Assembly (NCBI GenBank): GCA_965153355.1 | Contig: OZ231127.1 | Location: forward strand, 81,034,001-81,098,000 | Source of the DNA: Flaccisagitta enflata | Taxonomy: Eukaryota; Chaetognatha; Sagittoidea; Aphragmophora | DNA length: 64,000 bases | Reading direction: 5' to 3' | In this document: positions 38,301-54,817 of the stretch, in pieces | Numbering within the stretch: position 1 is the stretch's first letter | Layout: each line of letters opens with the position of its first letter | Program-made: the position numbers and the translations under genes | The notes under the pieces: model-generated | Database searches by the model: none | What the model saw: the letters and a program-made list of their open reading frames with translations, nothing else | Told to the model about the DNA's origin: nothing

Positions 38301-39599
38301 AACAAAATAACAAATAAAGTTTAATTCTGCGCACATTTGGGGCATTGGGAAAGTTATCAAAATATTTTATATTTTATCTAGATAATTTCTTGATATTGTG
38401 CCCAATACGAAAACCTCTTGACTCAAATTTAGAACTGCCATTATACGTCTGTATTTGTATCTGGCATGTTGCAACTCGCTACCTCGTTACCTAGATTACC
38501 CGTGTTGGACCAACATTGTTGATGACTTTACAGATTCTGATGGATTTATGATGCTTTGTTTAAACTCGCACCACATTATTGTCTGGAGATGTCACATTTC
38601 ATTTTACAGAAACATTTCTTCAACTAGCAACTCGTCTTCTCTATTCTTCTTTATCTGCTACTTCTTATCACACACTTACCTTAAACTGCCACCTTTCGTT
38701 TTATTAGATCATATTGATTATTAATTAACTAGTCCCACTTTCCTACTGCTCCAGGTTTAGACTATCTTATCTTGAAATGGCCCTATCTACTATTCTTTAT
38801 TTTACTTAGAGAAGAATGCAAAATTATGGACAAAATATACGTCTTGCTTATTCATATAATAATAATCATAATTTAAAGTATGACGCATTGAAAATTACCA
38901 TAGAATTTGCTACCCGGGCTATATAAGTTATGAAATTCAAAAAATGAAATCTAATGAAAATTTTTTTTTCATGTTTTCAACTTAACTGTCAACAGCCATA
39001 TTTTGCATGAATTGACTTGCATATGCCAGTTTTAAATCCTAATCCTTTATTTTACAGCTGAAAAAATATGCGAAATACAATAGAAAACTTCTTTTGTCAG
39101 TATACCATGGCTCATTGAATATTTTAAATTTGCATAGAAAATCAAAATATCAACAAAACAAGAACATAGCGCGATTCCTATAACATGAACTGAGGGCGCT
39201 ATGTTCTTATTTTAATGATATTTGGATTTTTTATGCAAATTTAAAATTTTCAGTGAGCAGTTGCTGAAATGATTGTCGCTATTTTTTTCACTTTTTAGTC
39301 CCATCAGAATCGAATTTCCTTCAATCTTTTAGCATGTTTGCCATTTGACAGTGACAGATCGGTTTCTCTTGTAAGTTTACAGATCTAAGTACAATAAAAT
39401 AAACACAAGCATTGACCTGAGCAAAAATAGTAAAGTGAATGGTAACTTTGTCCTCTGGGTAAATTTCTCTTACTTTAATTTCAGTGCGTCGTATACAATT
39501 GGAAGGGGGAGAAGGATTGTCAACTATTTCGACTAGGATGATTATGTTTGTATACTTTTTTTTCGTATCGCTGTTTAACGCTATCTCACAATCGTTACT
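38301..39599. other. AT-rich gene-free stretch with a hairpin unit
   Basis: AAATTTGCATAGAAAATC (39126) and its partner GATTTTTTATGCAAATTT (39227-39244) enclose AACATAGCGC/GCGCTATGTT, giving a 120-bp inverted-repeat unit. No exon seen. Confidence 0.55.
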
Positions 39600-40590
39600 G
39601 AAAAATTAAAAAACAAGCCCGACCGGGCAATGATGCGTCCGGACTGTGTCTGCGTGTATTGAACATGTGACATGAATGGAGAGTCAGATGGACGAACTGA
39701 CAGATAAAATGACCGAGTAGTAAAGGAGACTCTCAAAACATGATGTCGATCATTTGATTCCAACAAGGCCGGATACACGGCTACCCCAGTCGCGTGCGGG
39801 TGGGCAGTACGCTGAGGAGAATACACTTTTTTTCATGCTGGGTCCCAGAGGAGGGCCCAGAATTTTTTATTTTGATGTAACTGATGTATTTTAAAAATTT
39901 CAGGGCCATAGACGTTCTAAACCATTCATCATATTGCACCTAAATAATGGTTCATCCTTAAGGGGGTCAAAATTTCAAAATCGTTTTTCCTCAAATCTGA
40001 TGCCAGATTTAGATTCCTTTAAAAAATTATATCAGATACTATATTTTCTTTTTTAAAAAGTTTGTTTTTAAGCTGAAAAAATGCAAAAAACCTCTAAAAA
40101 GACCTTGTTTTTTAAAAATCCTTATTTTTAAAGGTTTTTTGTATTTTTTCAGCTTAAAAACAAAATTTTGAAAAAAGAAAATATAGTATCTTACATAATT
40201 TTTTACAAGGAATCTGAATCTGGCATCAGATTTGAGGAAAAATGATTTTGAAATTTTGACCCCCTTAAGGATGAACCATTATTTAGGTGCAATATGATGA
40301 ATGGTTTAGAACGTCTATGGCCCTGAAATTTTTAAAATACATCAGTTACATCAAAATAAAAAATTCTGGGCCCTCCTCTGGGTCCCAGCATGGAAAAAAA
40401 CGTATTCTCCTCAGCGTAGTGGGCAGGGGCCATAATTGAGGTCAACGGAGCATTTGGGCAGGAGCAGTAAGGCCAAAAACCCCATTAACGCCTAAAAAGT
40501 AAAGTGTGACGGACGGATGGAAGCACCAACGGACCGACGGACGGACGGACGGACAAAGCGGGGTGTAGAGTCGCGAAGCACGCGACTACA
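39600..40590 (-). repeat. two adjoining hairpin-family elements, one split by a palindrome
   Basis: 39612-39765 matches the GCCCGACCGGGCAATGATGCG..GTCGATCATTTG part of the AGATGCG subtype. 39766-39807 plus 40419-40590 form one AACAAGGCCGGATACACGG..AGTCGCG element (stem 40569-40587) interrupted by the insertion at 39808-40418. Confidence 0.8.
39808..40418. mobile_element. 611-bp palindromic transposon with 8-bp target duplication
   Basis: It begins TACGCTGAGGAGAATAC and ends GTATTCTCCTCAGCGTA. The two halves are near-perfect inverted copies of about 300 bp, centred near 40110. GTGGGCAG flanks both sides (39800-39807 and 40419-40426); the intact target reads GGGTGGGCAGGGGC, as at 30849. An 8-bp duplication fits hAT, P or Merlin types. 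No coding capacity. Confidence 0.92.
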
Positions 40591-41286
40591 AACAGGCTTT
40601 AAAGGACGGATGGACGGACCAATGGACGGACGGACGGACCGACAGACCCTCTTATAGAGATGCGAGGACGCATCTAAAAAGAGCATTTGCGAGAAAAACA
40701 GAAATCTAAAACCTAACAGCAAAAGAATTTTCAATTTTTTTCATAAACAAACAGTGAATACTAAAACAAAGATATTTTTCGGCTCATAAAAGAGACAGTT
40801 GTTGTGCGTGTGAAAGAAAAGACGAGACATTTACGTCTAAACATAACACAATAATGAATAATTATCAACTAATTACTGTGACTTGATGAATTCAGCTTCT
40901 TCAAAGATAAGCGAAATCAATGTTTAAGAATCGAAGTCGACTAAAATCGTGCTCCAAACAACTGACTGACTGACTGACTGACTGACTAACAATTTTTGCA
41001 CTCGCAACATGTAAAAGTTAGAATATGAAAAGCAAACATCCAGTCAGACCAATGTTTCAAAATTTAAACGGAAGAATTCGTTTAAAATCTCTCTTACTAC
41101 TGGTTTAATCAAAACATGCTCTTCATGTTTTAACACTACATTTATGATGAATTCCAGAGTAATGGAAATCTGCCTACAATGGATAGGAAAATTTGGTCTC
41201 TTCATGTCATTTTTTATAATTTCTCTATTGGCGATAATGGAAATCCGCCTTAAGTGTATGAAATTTGTTAGTCCCTCGACATCAAC
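40591..41286. other. gene-free stretch
   Basis: One more hairpin head at 40658-40675 (AGATGCG/CGCATCT, then AAAAAG). There is an ACTG repeat at 40963-40987. Frame 41044-41298 on the minus strand has no family features. Confidence 0.5.
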
Positions 41287-41607
41287 AGGGTGTTTCACAT
41301 CAAATGATATGTAAGAAAACGATGTTATTCTGCCTTTAGAAATAAGATAACAATTCTGAAAATAGATTCATTGAGCTCTTAAGCTCCAATTTTTTATGTA
41401 AAAATTTCATTGGTTTAAATTGAGTAGTTTGGCCACAATATAGATTTGAAGTAAAACAAGTGGCGTTCGCCATAATGTGTTCCACAATAACTTGATTGAG
41501 CATGAATAATAATACAATAATTTTAAGGAGTCATCCAATACCAATGTTCATAGAAATCTGTGTTATACATATTGGCCGCCTGTAGGTGGCTCAACTGCCT
41601 GTCTTCA

Positions 41608-41780
41608 TAACTGCGGGGCTTATAACTGTGAGGCCTATAACCGCAGGGCTTGAAACCGCGAGGCTTACAACCGCGAGGCGTATAACCACGGGGTTTATGA
41701 CCACAGGATTCCTAACCATGGGGCTTATAACTTCAAGGCTCATGACCGCAGGGCTTATAACCCCGGGGCACATAAACTGG
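41608..41780. repeat. 15-bp minisatellite
   Basis: About eleven units close to ATAACCGCGGGGCTT. A short Ile-Thr-Ala-Gly-Leu frame over it is an artefact. Confidence 0.88.
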
Positions 41781-41783
41781 GGT

Positions 41784-42806
41784 GTGTGACACACATTTAC
41801 AGAAAACTGGGCTGTGTGGCACACATTTGGAGAAAACTGGGCTTTGTGACACACATTTGGAGAAAACCTGGCTGTGTGACAATCAAAGGGTGAAAACTGG
41901 GTTGAGTGACACACAATGGAGAAAAGTGAGCTGTGTGACACACATTTGGGGAAAAATAGGCGGCGACACACATTTAGAGAAAACTTGGCTGTGTGACACA
42001 CATTCTGAGAAAACTGGGTTGTGAAACACACAATGGAGAAAATTAGGCTGCGTTACACACATTCAGAGAAAACAAGGCTGTATGACACACATTTAGAGAA
42101 ACTTAGGGTGTGTGAGACACATTTGGAGAAAACTGGGCTGTGTGACACACATTTGCAAAAAACTGGGTTGTGTGACACACAATGGAGAAAACTGGGCTGT
42201 GAGACACACATTTGGAAAAAACTGGGCTGTGTGACACACATTTGTAAAAAACCGGGTTGCGTGACACACAATGGAGAAAACTAGGTTGCGTGACACACAT
42301 TTGGAGAAATTTGGACTGTGTGACACACATTCAGAGAAAACTAGGTTTTATGACAAACAAAGGAGAAAACTTGGCTGTGTGACACACATTTGGAGAAAAC
42401 TGGACTGTGTGACACACATTTGGAGAAAACTGGGTTGTGTGACACACATTCAGATAAAATTGGGTTGTGTGACACACAATGGAGAAAACTGGGCTGTGTG
42501 ACACACATTTGGAGAAAATTGGACTATGTGACACGCATTTGGAGAAAACTGGGTTGTGTGACACACAATGGAGAAAGCTAGGCTGTATGACACACATTTG
42601 GAGGAAACTGGACTATGTGACACATATTGGAAGAAAACTGGGTTGTGTGACACACAATGGAGAAAACTGGGCTGTGGGACACACATTTCGAGAAACCTGG
42701 ACTGTGTGACACACATTTGGAGAAAACTGGGTTGTGTGACACACAATGGAGAAAGCTAGGCTGTATGACACACATTTGGAGAAAACTGGACTGTGTGACA
42801 CTTGAC
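41784..42806. repeat. 30-bp minisatellite, array 1
   Basis: About 34 units. Each has CTGTGTGACACACA then TTTGGAGAAAACTGGG, or the CAATGGAGAAAACTGGG variant. The TGTGT/ACACA core of each unit is self-complementary. The variants tend to alternate, giving a higher-order order. Confidence 0.95.
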
Positions 42807-43804
42807 GGTATGTTTTCCCCCTCATGTGCTCAAAACCCATGTACCCGATCGTTTTTGATTATTTTTTCATAGAACCAAAGAGATTGGGATTTTTGATCCA
42901 TTTTAGGGATCGCGGACTTTATTTATCACCACTCCAAGGTGGCTGTGGTGAAAATGTTGAAATTTGGTCACTTTGGGCTAAAAATCGGGCCAGTTTGGTT
43001 TGGAAATTTGACCCGAAATCTGTGAGATTATGAAACTAGGGCTCAAGAGCTAACCAGTGGTGCAATCCGCATGTTGCTATCATTTTTTGTTAAGATTTGA
43101 GAGCTTTTCAAAGATGGAAGGGTATGAGGGCTATTTTACCAATTGAATTTGTAGTAAATTTTGACATTTTTATAATTTTTGATATATTTCCGCTTTGATG
43201 GATTAAATCTGGATGAATTGGTGATCAATTGAAGAGTTTTGATATTTAGATGAATCTGGAAAAATTTGATCGATATGACTCGTGTTTTGGGAGACTCTAC
43301 AGCAGGTGCGTGATTATTTTCATTCGTACTCAAATTTCTTGCAAGAAAATGACAAAAAATCAGTGGGCAAATTAAACTACTGTTCAAGATCTAACCAATG
43401 GTGCAATCGGCATGTCAATAGGTTAAAGCATATAGATTTGGCAAAGCTTCAAAGATCAGTGGGTATAATAAAATGACATTTTTTGGTCATTATGAGCCTA
43501 AAAGCTCTGCCAAATCTATATACTTCAACATATCGACATGCCGATTGCACCACTTGTTAGATCTTGAACAGTAGTTTAATTTGCCCACTGATTTTTTGTC
43601 ATTTTCTATCTCGGAAGTGCCCAAATTTTTTGACCAAAGTAGCAAAATTGGCGAAAAAAATCAATTTTTAGCATCTGCTTCTAGAGTCTCCCAAAAATTT
43701 TGAGGGTCATATTGATAAAAAATTTTACCAGATTCAGTTAGAGCATCAAAAACTCTTCAATTTGGTCACCAATTTCATCCCGATTTGTCTATCCAAAGTG
43801 GAGA
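42807..43804. mobile_element. 1-kb insertion splitting the 30-bp array, half of it palindromic
   Basis: The left part (ACGGTATGTTTTCCCCCTCATG) is homologous in reverse to 48540-48875. The right part, 43181-43802, is a palindrome centred near 43487 (TATTTCCGCTTTGATGG against CCAAAGTGGAGATATA; TTTGGGAGACTCTA against TAGAGTCTCCCAAA). Array units resume directly after it. Confidence 0.75.
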
Positions 43805-44507
43805 TATAACACTGGACTGTGTGACACACACTTAAAGAAAACTGGGTTGTGTGACACACATTTGGAGAAAACTGGGTTGTGTGACACACAATGGAGTGAC
43901 TGGGCTGTGTGATACACATTCGGAGAAAACTGGACTATGTGACACACATTCGGCGAAAACTGGGTTGTGTGACACACAATGGAGAAAACTGGGCTGTGTG
44001 ACACACATTTAGAGAAAACTGGGCTGTGTGACACACATTTAGAGAAATCTGGGTTAAGTGACACACAATGGAGAAAACTGGGCTATGTGACACACATTTG
44101 GAGAAAACTGGGTTGTGTGACACACAATGGAGAAAACTGGGCTATGTGACACATATTTGGAGAAAACTGGGCTGTGTGACACACATTCTGAGAAAACTGG
44201 GTTGTGTGACACACTATGGAGAATACTGGGCTATGTGACACCCTATGGAGAAAACTGGGTTGTGTGACACACAATGGAGAAAACTGGGCTATGTGACACA
44301 CATTTGGAGAAAACTGGACTGTGTGACACACAACGGAGAAAAATGGGCTAAGTGACACATATTTGGAAAAAACTGGGCTGTGTGACACACATTCGGAGAA
44401 AACTGGGTTGTGTGACACACTATGGAGAAAACTAGGCTGTGTGACACACATTTGGAGAATACTGGGCCATGTGACACCCTATGGAGAAAACTGGGTTGTG
44501 TGACACA
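43805..44507. repeat. 30-bp minisatellite, array 2
   Basis: About 23 units of the same repeat as 41784-42806. It ends in CACACGGACGGACGGACGAACGG-type tetranucleotides. Confidence 0.95.
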
Positions 44508-44983
44508 CGGACGGACGGACGAACGGACGGACGGACGAACGGACGAACGGAGAAACTCTGAATATATAGTGTTCCACTATCGTGGAACACAATTAATATT
44601 TACAATTAATGTGTTTTTCATCCAGGAAGTTTTTCATTAAATCATTCTCACGTCTAAACAGTTTGAGCTACTGAGGCAAGATTGGACTCAAATGAAAGAA
44701 AATTAAAAAAACTTCAATTTGAGACCAATCTGGCATCCGTTTGGACGTGAGAATGATTTGAAGAAAAACTTGCAGGAGGAAAAAAACATTGAATGTAAAT
44801 ATTCATTTTCCTTCAAATCTATATTGTGGCTAAACTACTCAACTTAGACCAATGAAATTTTTACATGAAAAATCAGAGTTTAAGAGCTTTATGAATCTTT
44901 TTACAGAATTGTTTCCTCATTTTCAGAAGTAGAATGACAATGTTTTCTTATATATCATTTGATGTGAAACACCCTGTATTATT

Positions 44984-45161
44984 AAGGGCTTCAGTTGTAT
45001 GTGTTGCAGGCACAAAAATTATTCGACGAGTGTTGTTGAAACAGAAGCGTGAATGACGGACAGACGGACAGACTCACGGACGGCTGGTGAGTGGTTACTT
45101 TCAGGGTCAAATAGTAACCAACCCAAAACAGAGATGCTCTACGACCCTATATTCTCAGACG
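44984..45161. other. short spacer below the acidic exon
   Basis: It has a GACGGACAGACGG run. No clear polyadenylation signal for the minus-strand exon is seen. Confidence 0.4.
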
Positions 45162-46470
<1,309 letters not shown>

Positions 46471-46859
46471 GAGAATTGAAATAATGATCGCACACTGTAA
46501 GCGGTACCCGTGAAGCCCGTGATATGCTTGACACCAGAATTCCAGCCTAAAAGCTTTGGTAGGGAAGACATTAGCACTGTAAACTTTGAACGGACGGATG
46601 GATGAAAGAAAACTCACCCTTGGCCTTGAGAACTACAGCCTGAAGTTCACAAGAGTGAGTTTTCTTTACAGGAAAACCCGATTTCACTCGATTACGCCAT
46701 CAGGTAAATTTGGCATACAGCTGGACTGTAACATACAAACGAACGGACTGACAGACTAACCGACTTATTGGAGTCAGCAGTTGTGCGTAACAGAGACACG
46801 AACCAGTGGATAAAGATGCAGGCGGGTAAGGATGAGTTATTAGCCTCTTTTTTTTATTC

Positions 46860-46958
<99 letters not shown>

Positions 46959-47320
46959 ACAAGGGTGGGTAAAAATTTCCATTCAAATGTTTTCCGTATT
47001 CAAACGAGGTTATGTAGACTTGACATTTAGCATGACCGTTTTGCGAAAAAAGGGAAAAATGTGACGGGCTGAAGCGAGCGTGCGCATTGCCGACCACATT
47101 GTTTTCTGCATTGTTTTCTAAATCTAATGCTTGCGCGCTTGAAATGGCAGAAATGCCAACCACATTGTTTTCTGCATTGTTTCTAAAACTTTGTATGGCA
47201 CCAGCCAACTGATAATTTTTTTATAGGCGGCAATAATAAAAAAGTCATGAATCCTTTTTTCACTCTTCTGTTTTTCTTACCCTTTCCATTTTTTCTTCTT
47301 CTCCCCTTCTCTCTCTTTTT
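46471..47320. other. gene-free stretch with (GA)n
   Basis: (GA)n at 46863-46955. A duplicated ACCACATTGTTTTCTGCATTG occurs at 47094 and 47160. No exon seen. Confidence 0.5.
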
Positions 47321-47321
47321 A

Positions 47322-47495
47322 GTCGCGGACAAGCGACTCTATAAGAGGCTTTGTCCGTCCGTCCGTACATCCGTCGGTCGGTTGGTTGGTTGGTTGGTTG
47401 GTCCGTCACGCTCGAGTCGAAAAGTGGGAAAACACGCATTTCCGCCCCTGCCCACCCGTCCGCGACTGGTATTGGCCGTGTATCCAGCCTTGTTC
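47322..47495 (+). repeat. hairpin-head dispersed element
   Basis: Stem AGTCGC(47322-47327)/GCGACT(47334-47339), then CTATAAGAGGCTTTGTCC, CCGT and GGTTGGTT repeats, and the end GGCCGTGTATCCAGCCTTG. Confidence 0.8.
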
Positions 47496-47639
47496 TTTCT
47501 CTTTTCCTTTCCCTCTTCTTTTCCTTCTTCCTTTTTACCGATCAACTTTCTTTTCCGAAGTATGTAGAAAGAATGGAATATTTTTCGTTTATAAACACTA
47601 ATTTACCAATATACCAATATCAAAGATGCTATTTTGCAG

Positions 47640-47859
47640 TCATGTCATCAAAGAGCATCATGGGCGCACTGTGCCGAGTTCTTTGACGCATGCTGACTCT
47701 GGCAATAAAATCGTGAAAAACGCCTTCAAGCAAAAACCCGAACTTGGAGTTGGAATGGAAAACTTTGCCTCTCACTTTTTTCGCACTCAGTTCAAGTTGA
47801 AAACTCTTGGCCAACAAAGAGTCTATGAATGGATCACTACGCAATTGAATTCCCAGATG
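47640..47859 (+). CDS. possible isolated exon, unknown protein
   Basis: An AG acceptor after CTATTTTGC (47639) and a possible donor GTAGGC (47860) bound a 220-base open stretch of ordinary codon composition. It includes GVGMENFASHFFRTQF and LGQQRVYEWITTQLN. Without splicing, the frame would run to 47898. No family recognised. A second open piece with an acceptor at 49065 (SAICISTAGVIAGP) does not match its phase, so I cannot join them. It could be a gene remnant. Confidence 0.25.
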
Positions 47860-48039
47860 GTAGGCTGGGAAGGACCAGGGCACAGCAAAGTGCCCTAGCG
47901 TTTCGAGACCTCCTTTACTATCTCTGTCTCTGTCTACCTACTATCTAGGAAATATGTTTACTTTGTTTAGCAACACCATTAAAAAGAGATATTTCAACTT
48001 CTCATTTAGATAAGTGTAGAAAATTCATGAGCATTTTAA

Positions 48040-48243
48040 TCAGAGATGCAGATTCATGGTAGCAAAGTAGCAATGCTACGCGGCAGGCAAGGCCCAATAT
48101 GCGGCAGATGCGGCAGGAGGGGAAAGGGAAGGCAATGAAAGGGGTAAAGAGAAAGGAAAGAAGAATGAATGTATGACATGAAGGGAAAAATTAACTTGTG
48201 GAAACAAGAAAGAGTAAGAGAAAGAAAGAAAGAGAAATTTTGA

Positions 48244-48287
<44 letters not shown>

Positions 48288-48404
48288 ACATACTAAATTG
48301 AGAGACAAAAGACGGAATGATACATTCAAGAGTGAATAAAAGCTGTGGCAGCTCTCGTGAGACCAATTCTGCTACGCGGCAGCTTGCGGAATCTGCATCT
48401 CTGA
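48040..48404. mobile_element. 365-bp inverted-repeat element with TTTTAA flanks
   Basis: TCAGAGATGCAGATTC at the left mirrors GAATCTGCATCTCTGA at the right, and an inner GCTACGCGGCAG is also mirrored. TTTTAA lies on both sides (48034-48039 and 48405-48410); a TTAA target would fit piggyBac-type mobility. The core holds (GAAA)n 48225-48287. Confidence 0.75.
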
Positions 48405-48910
48405 TTTTAATCTATATCAAAAGATCTACAATCTGAGTGCAATCTTGTCGCTGTGCATCAAACTGTTCGGAAATGCCATTAGTTTGAAGTTGATCAAGCA
48501 CTTTGAAAAATGGCAAAAAAATGGGATTCCTACCCTTCCATCTTTGAAATTCTCTTTAATTTTACGAAAAAATAATAAAAACATGCGGATTTCACCGCTG
48601 GTTAGCTCTTGAGCTCCAGTATAATAATCTCATGGATTTTAAGGCAGATTTGAAATGAGAAGTAGCCCAATTTTGCAGTCAAAATAACCAAAAATCTACT
48701 GTTTTTACCGCAACCACCTCTTGGTCGTGATAAACAAACCAAACTCGCGGTCCTTATATTAGGTTGAAGATTGTTTTTCTCTTTTGTTCTAGTTAGTATA
48801 ATTATAGAAATAACCAAAAACAATCAAAAACATTAGTTTTGTGAACATGAGGGGGCAAAACATACTGTTAACCATAAGTGTTGCTAAACTTTTTTCCTAG
48901 ATAGTATGAC

Positions 48911-48954
<44 letters not shown>

Positions 48955-49679
48955 ATATTCCATAACGCAAAACAATCAGACGAAGAACTTTTTTTGTTAA
49001 TGAGGACCGAAAATTTGAAGAGGTGGCTGATCATATCAGTATCTTATCTTCGTTTCATTTCACAGCCGCTGGCTTCAAGAGCTGTTCTGCTATCTGTATT
49101 TCTACTGCAGGCGTAATTGCCGGGCCGATTACGATTTACGCCCTCCACTTGACTCTCACCTTACGAGGGGTCCCTCAGTTTGCCATTCGCGGTCTCTCCG
49201 AATAGACAAGCAGCTTCTAGCTCCTTTTTCTTCATGAAAATATCTGTTGCAAAAAGAACCGATTGAATGCCGACTTTGAATCTTTTTTTTTCTTTTTGTA
49301 AACCTTTTCAATCTTCTGGGATTGGTCGCGTGGTTGTGAATCAATTATATCATTTTTTTCTTTTGACCATGCATTATATATGCGACCTTTTCACTTGATG
49401 TCCCACAACAATCGTATGTAGATGTCGGTAACAATTTCATTTCTATGCCATCTGTAATAGCTTAGTCACGCGCCCATGTGGATTGGAATCAATCTCATGC
49501 TTGCCTATCACTGATTTTATCATTTGCGCGCTTTGAACTGTCTTTTATTCCGTTTCACATTTAAAAAGACAGTCAACGGTGAAATGATGAAAAACTCTAA
49601 AAAAAGTGCGAACTAGCCCCTATAGATTCACTTTTATCCCTATTTTTTGCCCTCATCCGATGTTCATCTCCTAAAAAAG
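48405..49679. other. spacer upstream of the kinase gene
   Basis: 48540-48875 is a reverse copy of the 42807-43130 sequence (GAACATGAGGGGGCAAAACATACTG end). (CTGT)n and (CT)n lie at 48909-48953. A TATATAT at 49375-49381, about 300 bases before the start codon, could be a TATA box, but there is no support beyond sequence. Confidence 0.45.
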
Positions 49680-53535
<3,856 letters not shown>

Positions 53536-53671
53536 AACCGTGCTTTTCAGGGGGCTCAGCAGCAGCCTGCTGAGGTCCGCTAGAAAACACTCACACTAAG
53601 GGTTTGGCTGCCGAGGTCCGACATTCTCTCAATAGTGACAATTTCTCTCTCTCTTTCTCTTTCTCTCTGTC

Positions 53672-53703
<32 letters not shown>

Positions 53704-54817
53704 AAGCTGCAAAATGATAAATATCAACAGTCGTATACGCGTTGGGTAATGCATAGAGTTGGACGGAGGAGGAGAAATTTCTCCATTTAAAAAGTATTGT
53801 TCACTGGCCCTTTTTGGGCCGCTGCCCAAATGGTCTGCTTCAATTGGATATCTTTTGGCCTTTTTTTCATTTTCGTCTGATTCATCTTCAAAGAACTAAG
53901 AAATGTTAAATTTGTTTGTCCATCTCCAATGGTCTCAATTCACGTGTAAAGTGAAAATCATGTTGCAATTCTTATTTGCATGGTTTTTGTTGCCTCAATG
54001 ATTCCTCTACTTACATTGGTACCGGTTGTGAAGCGGTGTTTACTTCGTGAAGGCGAGGTACAATTCTTCTTTACGTGATCGTACTTGTAATTGCTGAGAA
54101 AAAAAACCCGAGAGATAATCAAATACCGGTTTTACTGTAGATGTTGTCTAGGCATGGAAATATGGGGGAGCTCGTATCCTAGATACAAGTGTGCAAATAG
54201 GGTGAAACTATGTGTGTTATGCTGTTGTTCTGATGGATTCACAAAAGATAGACATATTTATGCCTTGCGGTAATGCTGCCTTATTGCCAATAAGGACAAA
54301 TAGGAAATAACGACAAAAGCACTGATATCCGTAGGGGATATGCCCAAATAACATAAAAATGGTGCATTACTGTTATAAAAGGCTAACCAGTCAGGAGAAT
54401 TAAATGCGAAAAATGTCAGTAAACGCCAAAAAAGCTGAGTGTGAATGGACAGACCGTTTGACCGACCGACATAGCAGGTTGTAGAGTCGCATGCGTAAAT
54501 AGAACAGTGGAACCCCGCTCTAACGGATTTAAGGGGACTAACAATTTTCTTCTGTTATTGCTAACAAAGGAAATAAAAGAAATTTACTTGAAAAGACTAC
54601 GATTTTGCATCTGTTTTAGGCGGAATTCCATTGGTGCTGGGTCCGTTAGAGCGGGGTTCAAGTGTATGACCAAAATGACATTTTTACACTGCTTTCAAAG
54701 AACATTTTAGGTGACCAGGGATTCCTTTCAAATTTATACATCTATTCTACTTTTTTCTAGTCATTTATATGTTGATATGCTGTTTAGTCAGATGGCATAG
54801 TAACAAATCAGACTTAC
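53536..54817. other. spacer between convergent genes
   Basis: CT microsatellite 53643-53702. One end of the GGGCAGCGG family (CCCTTTTTGGGCCGCTGCCC) at 53809-53828. A degenerate hairpin-head end at 54365-54500. An inverted pair CCCCGCTCTAACGGA/TCCGTTAGAGCGGGG at 54513-54658. No exon seen. Confidence 0.5.

Larger units (their letters stand above)
41287..44983. mobile_element. 3.7-kb inverted-repeat structure carrying minisatellites
   Basis: The left arm 41287-41455 (from ACAGGGTGTTTCACATCA to ATATAGATTTGAAG) is an inverted copy of 44813-44983 (ending TGATGTGAAACACCCTGT). Between the arms lie a 15-bp array, two 30-bp arrays, a 1-kb palindromic insertion and a hairpin unit at 44621-44790 (TCATTCTCACGTCTAAAC/GTTTGGACGTGAGAATGA). 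I see no clear target duplication and no transposase. Confidence 0.7.

Noticed and set aside
41782-44477. Many frames with Cys-Val-Thr/Cys-Asp-Thr-His repeats that look like zinc-binding repeats
   Set aside because: The 30-bp unit is a multiple of three, so it translates into 10-residue repeats in every frame and on both strands. Stops and frame changes are frequent, and it continues as non-coding array.
41784-44507. Possible CRISPR-like array (30-bp repeats)
   Set aside because: The units are contiguous with no unique spacers, and the genome is eukaryotic; it is a minisatellite.
49023-49205. Short frame with a membrane-like SAICISTAGVIAGP segment before the kinase gene
   Set aside because: An AG acceptor exists at 49065, but the phase does not match the 47640-47859 piece or the kinase exon. 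Too little to call a gene.
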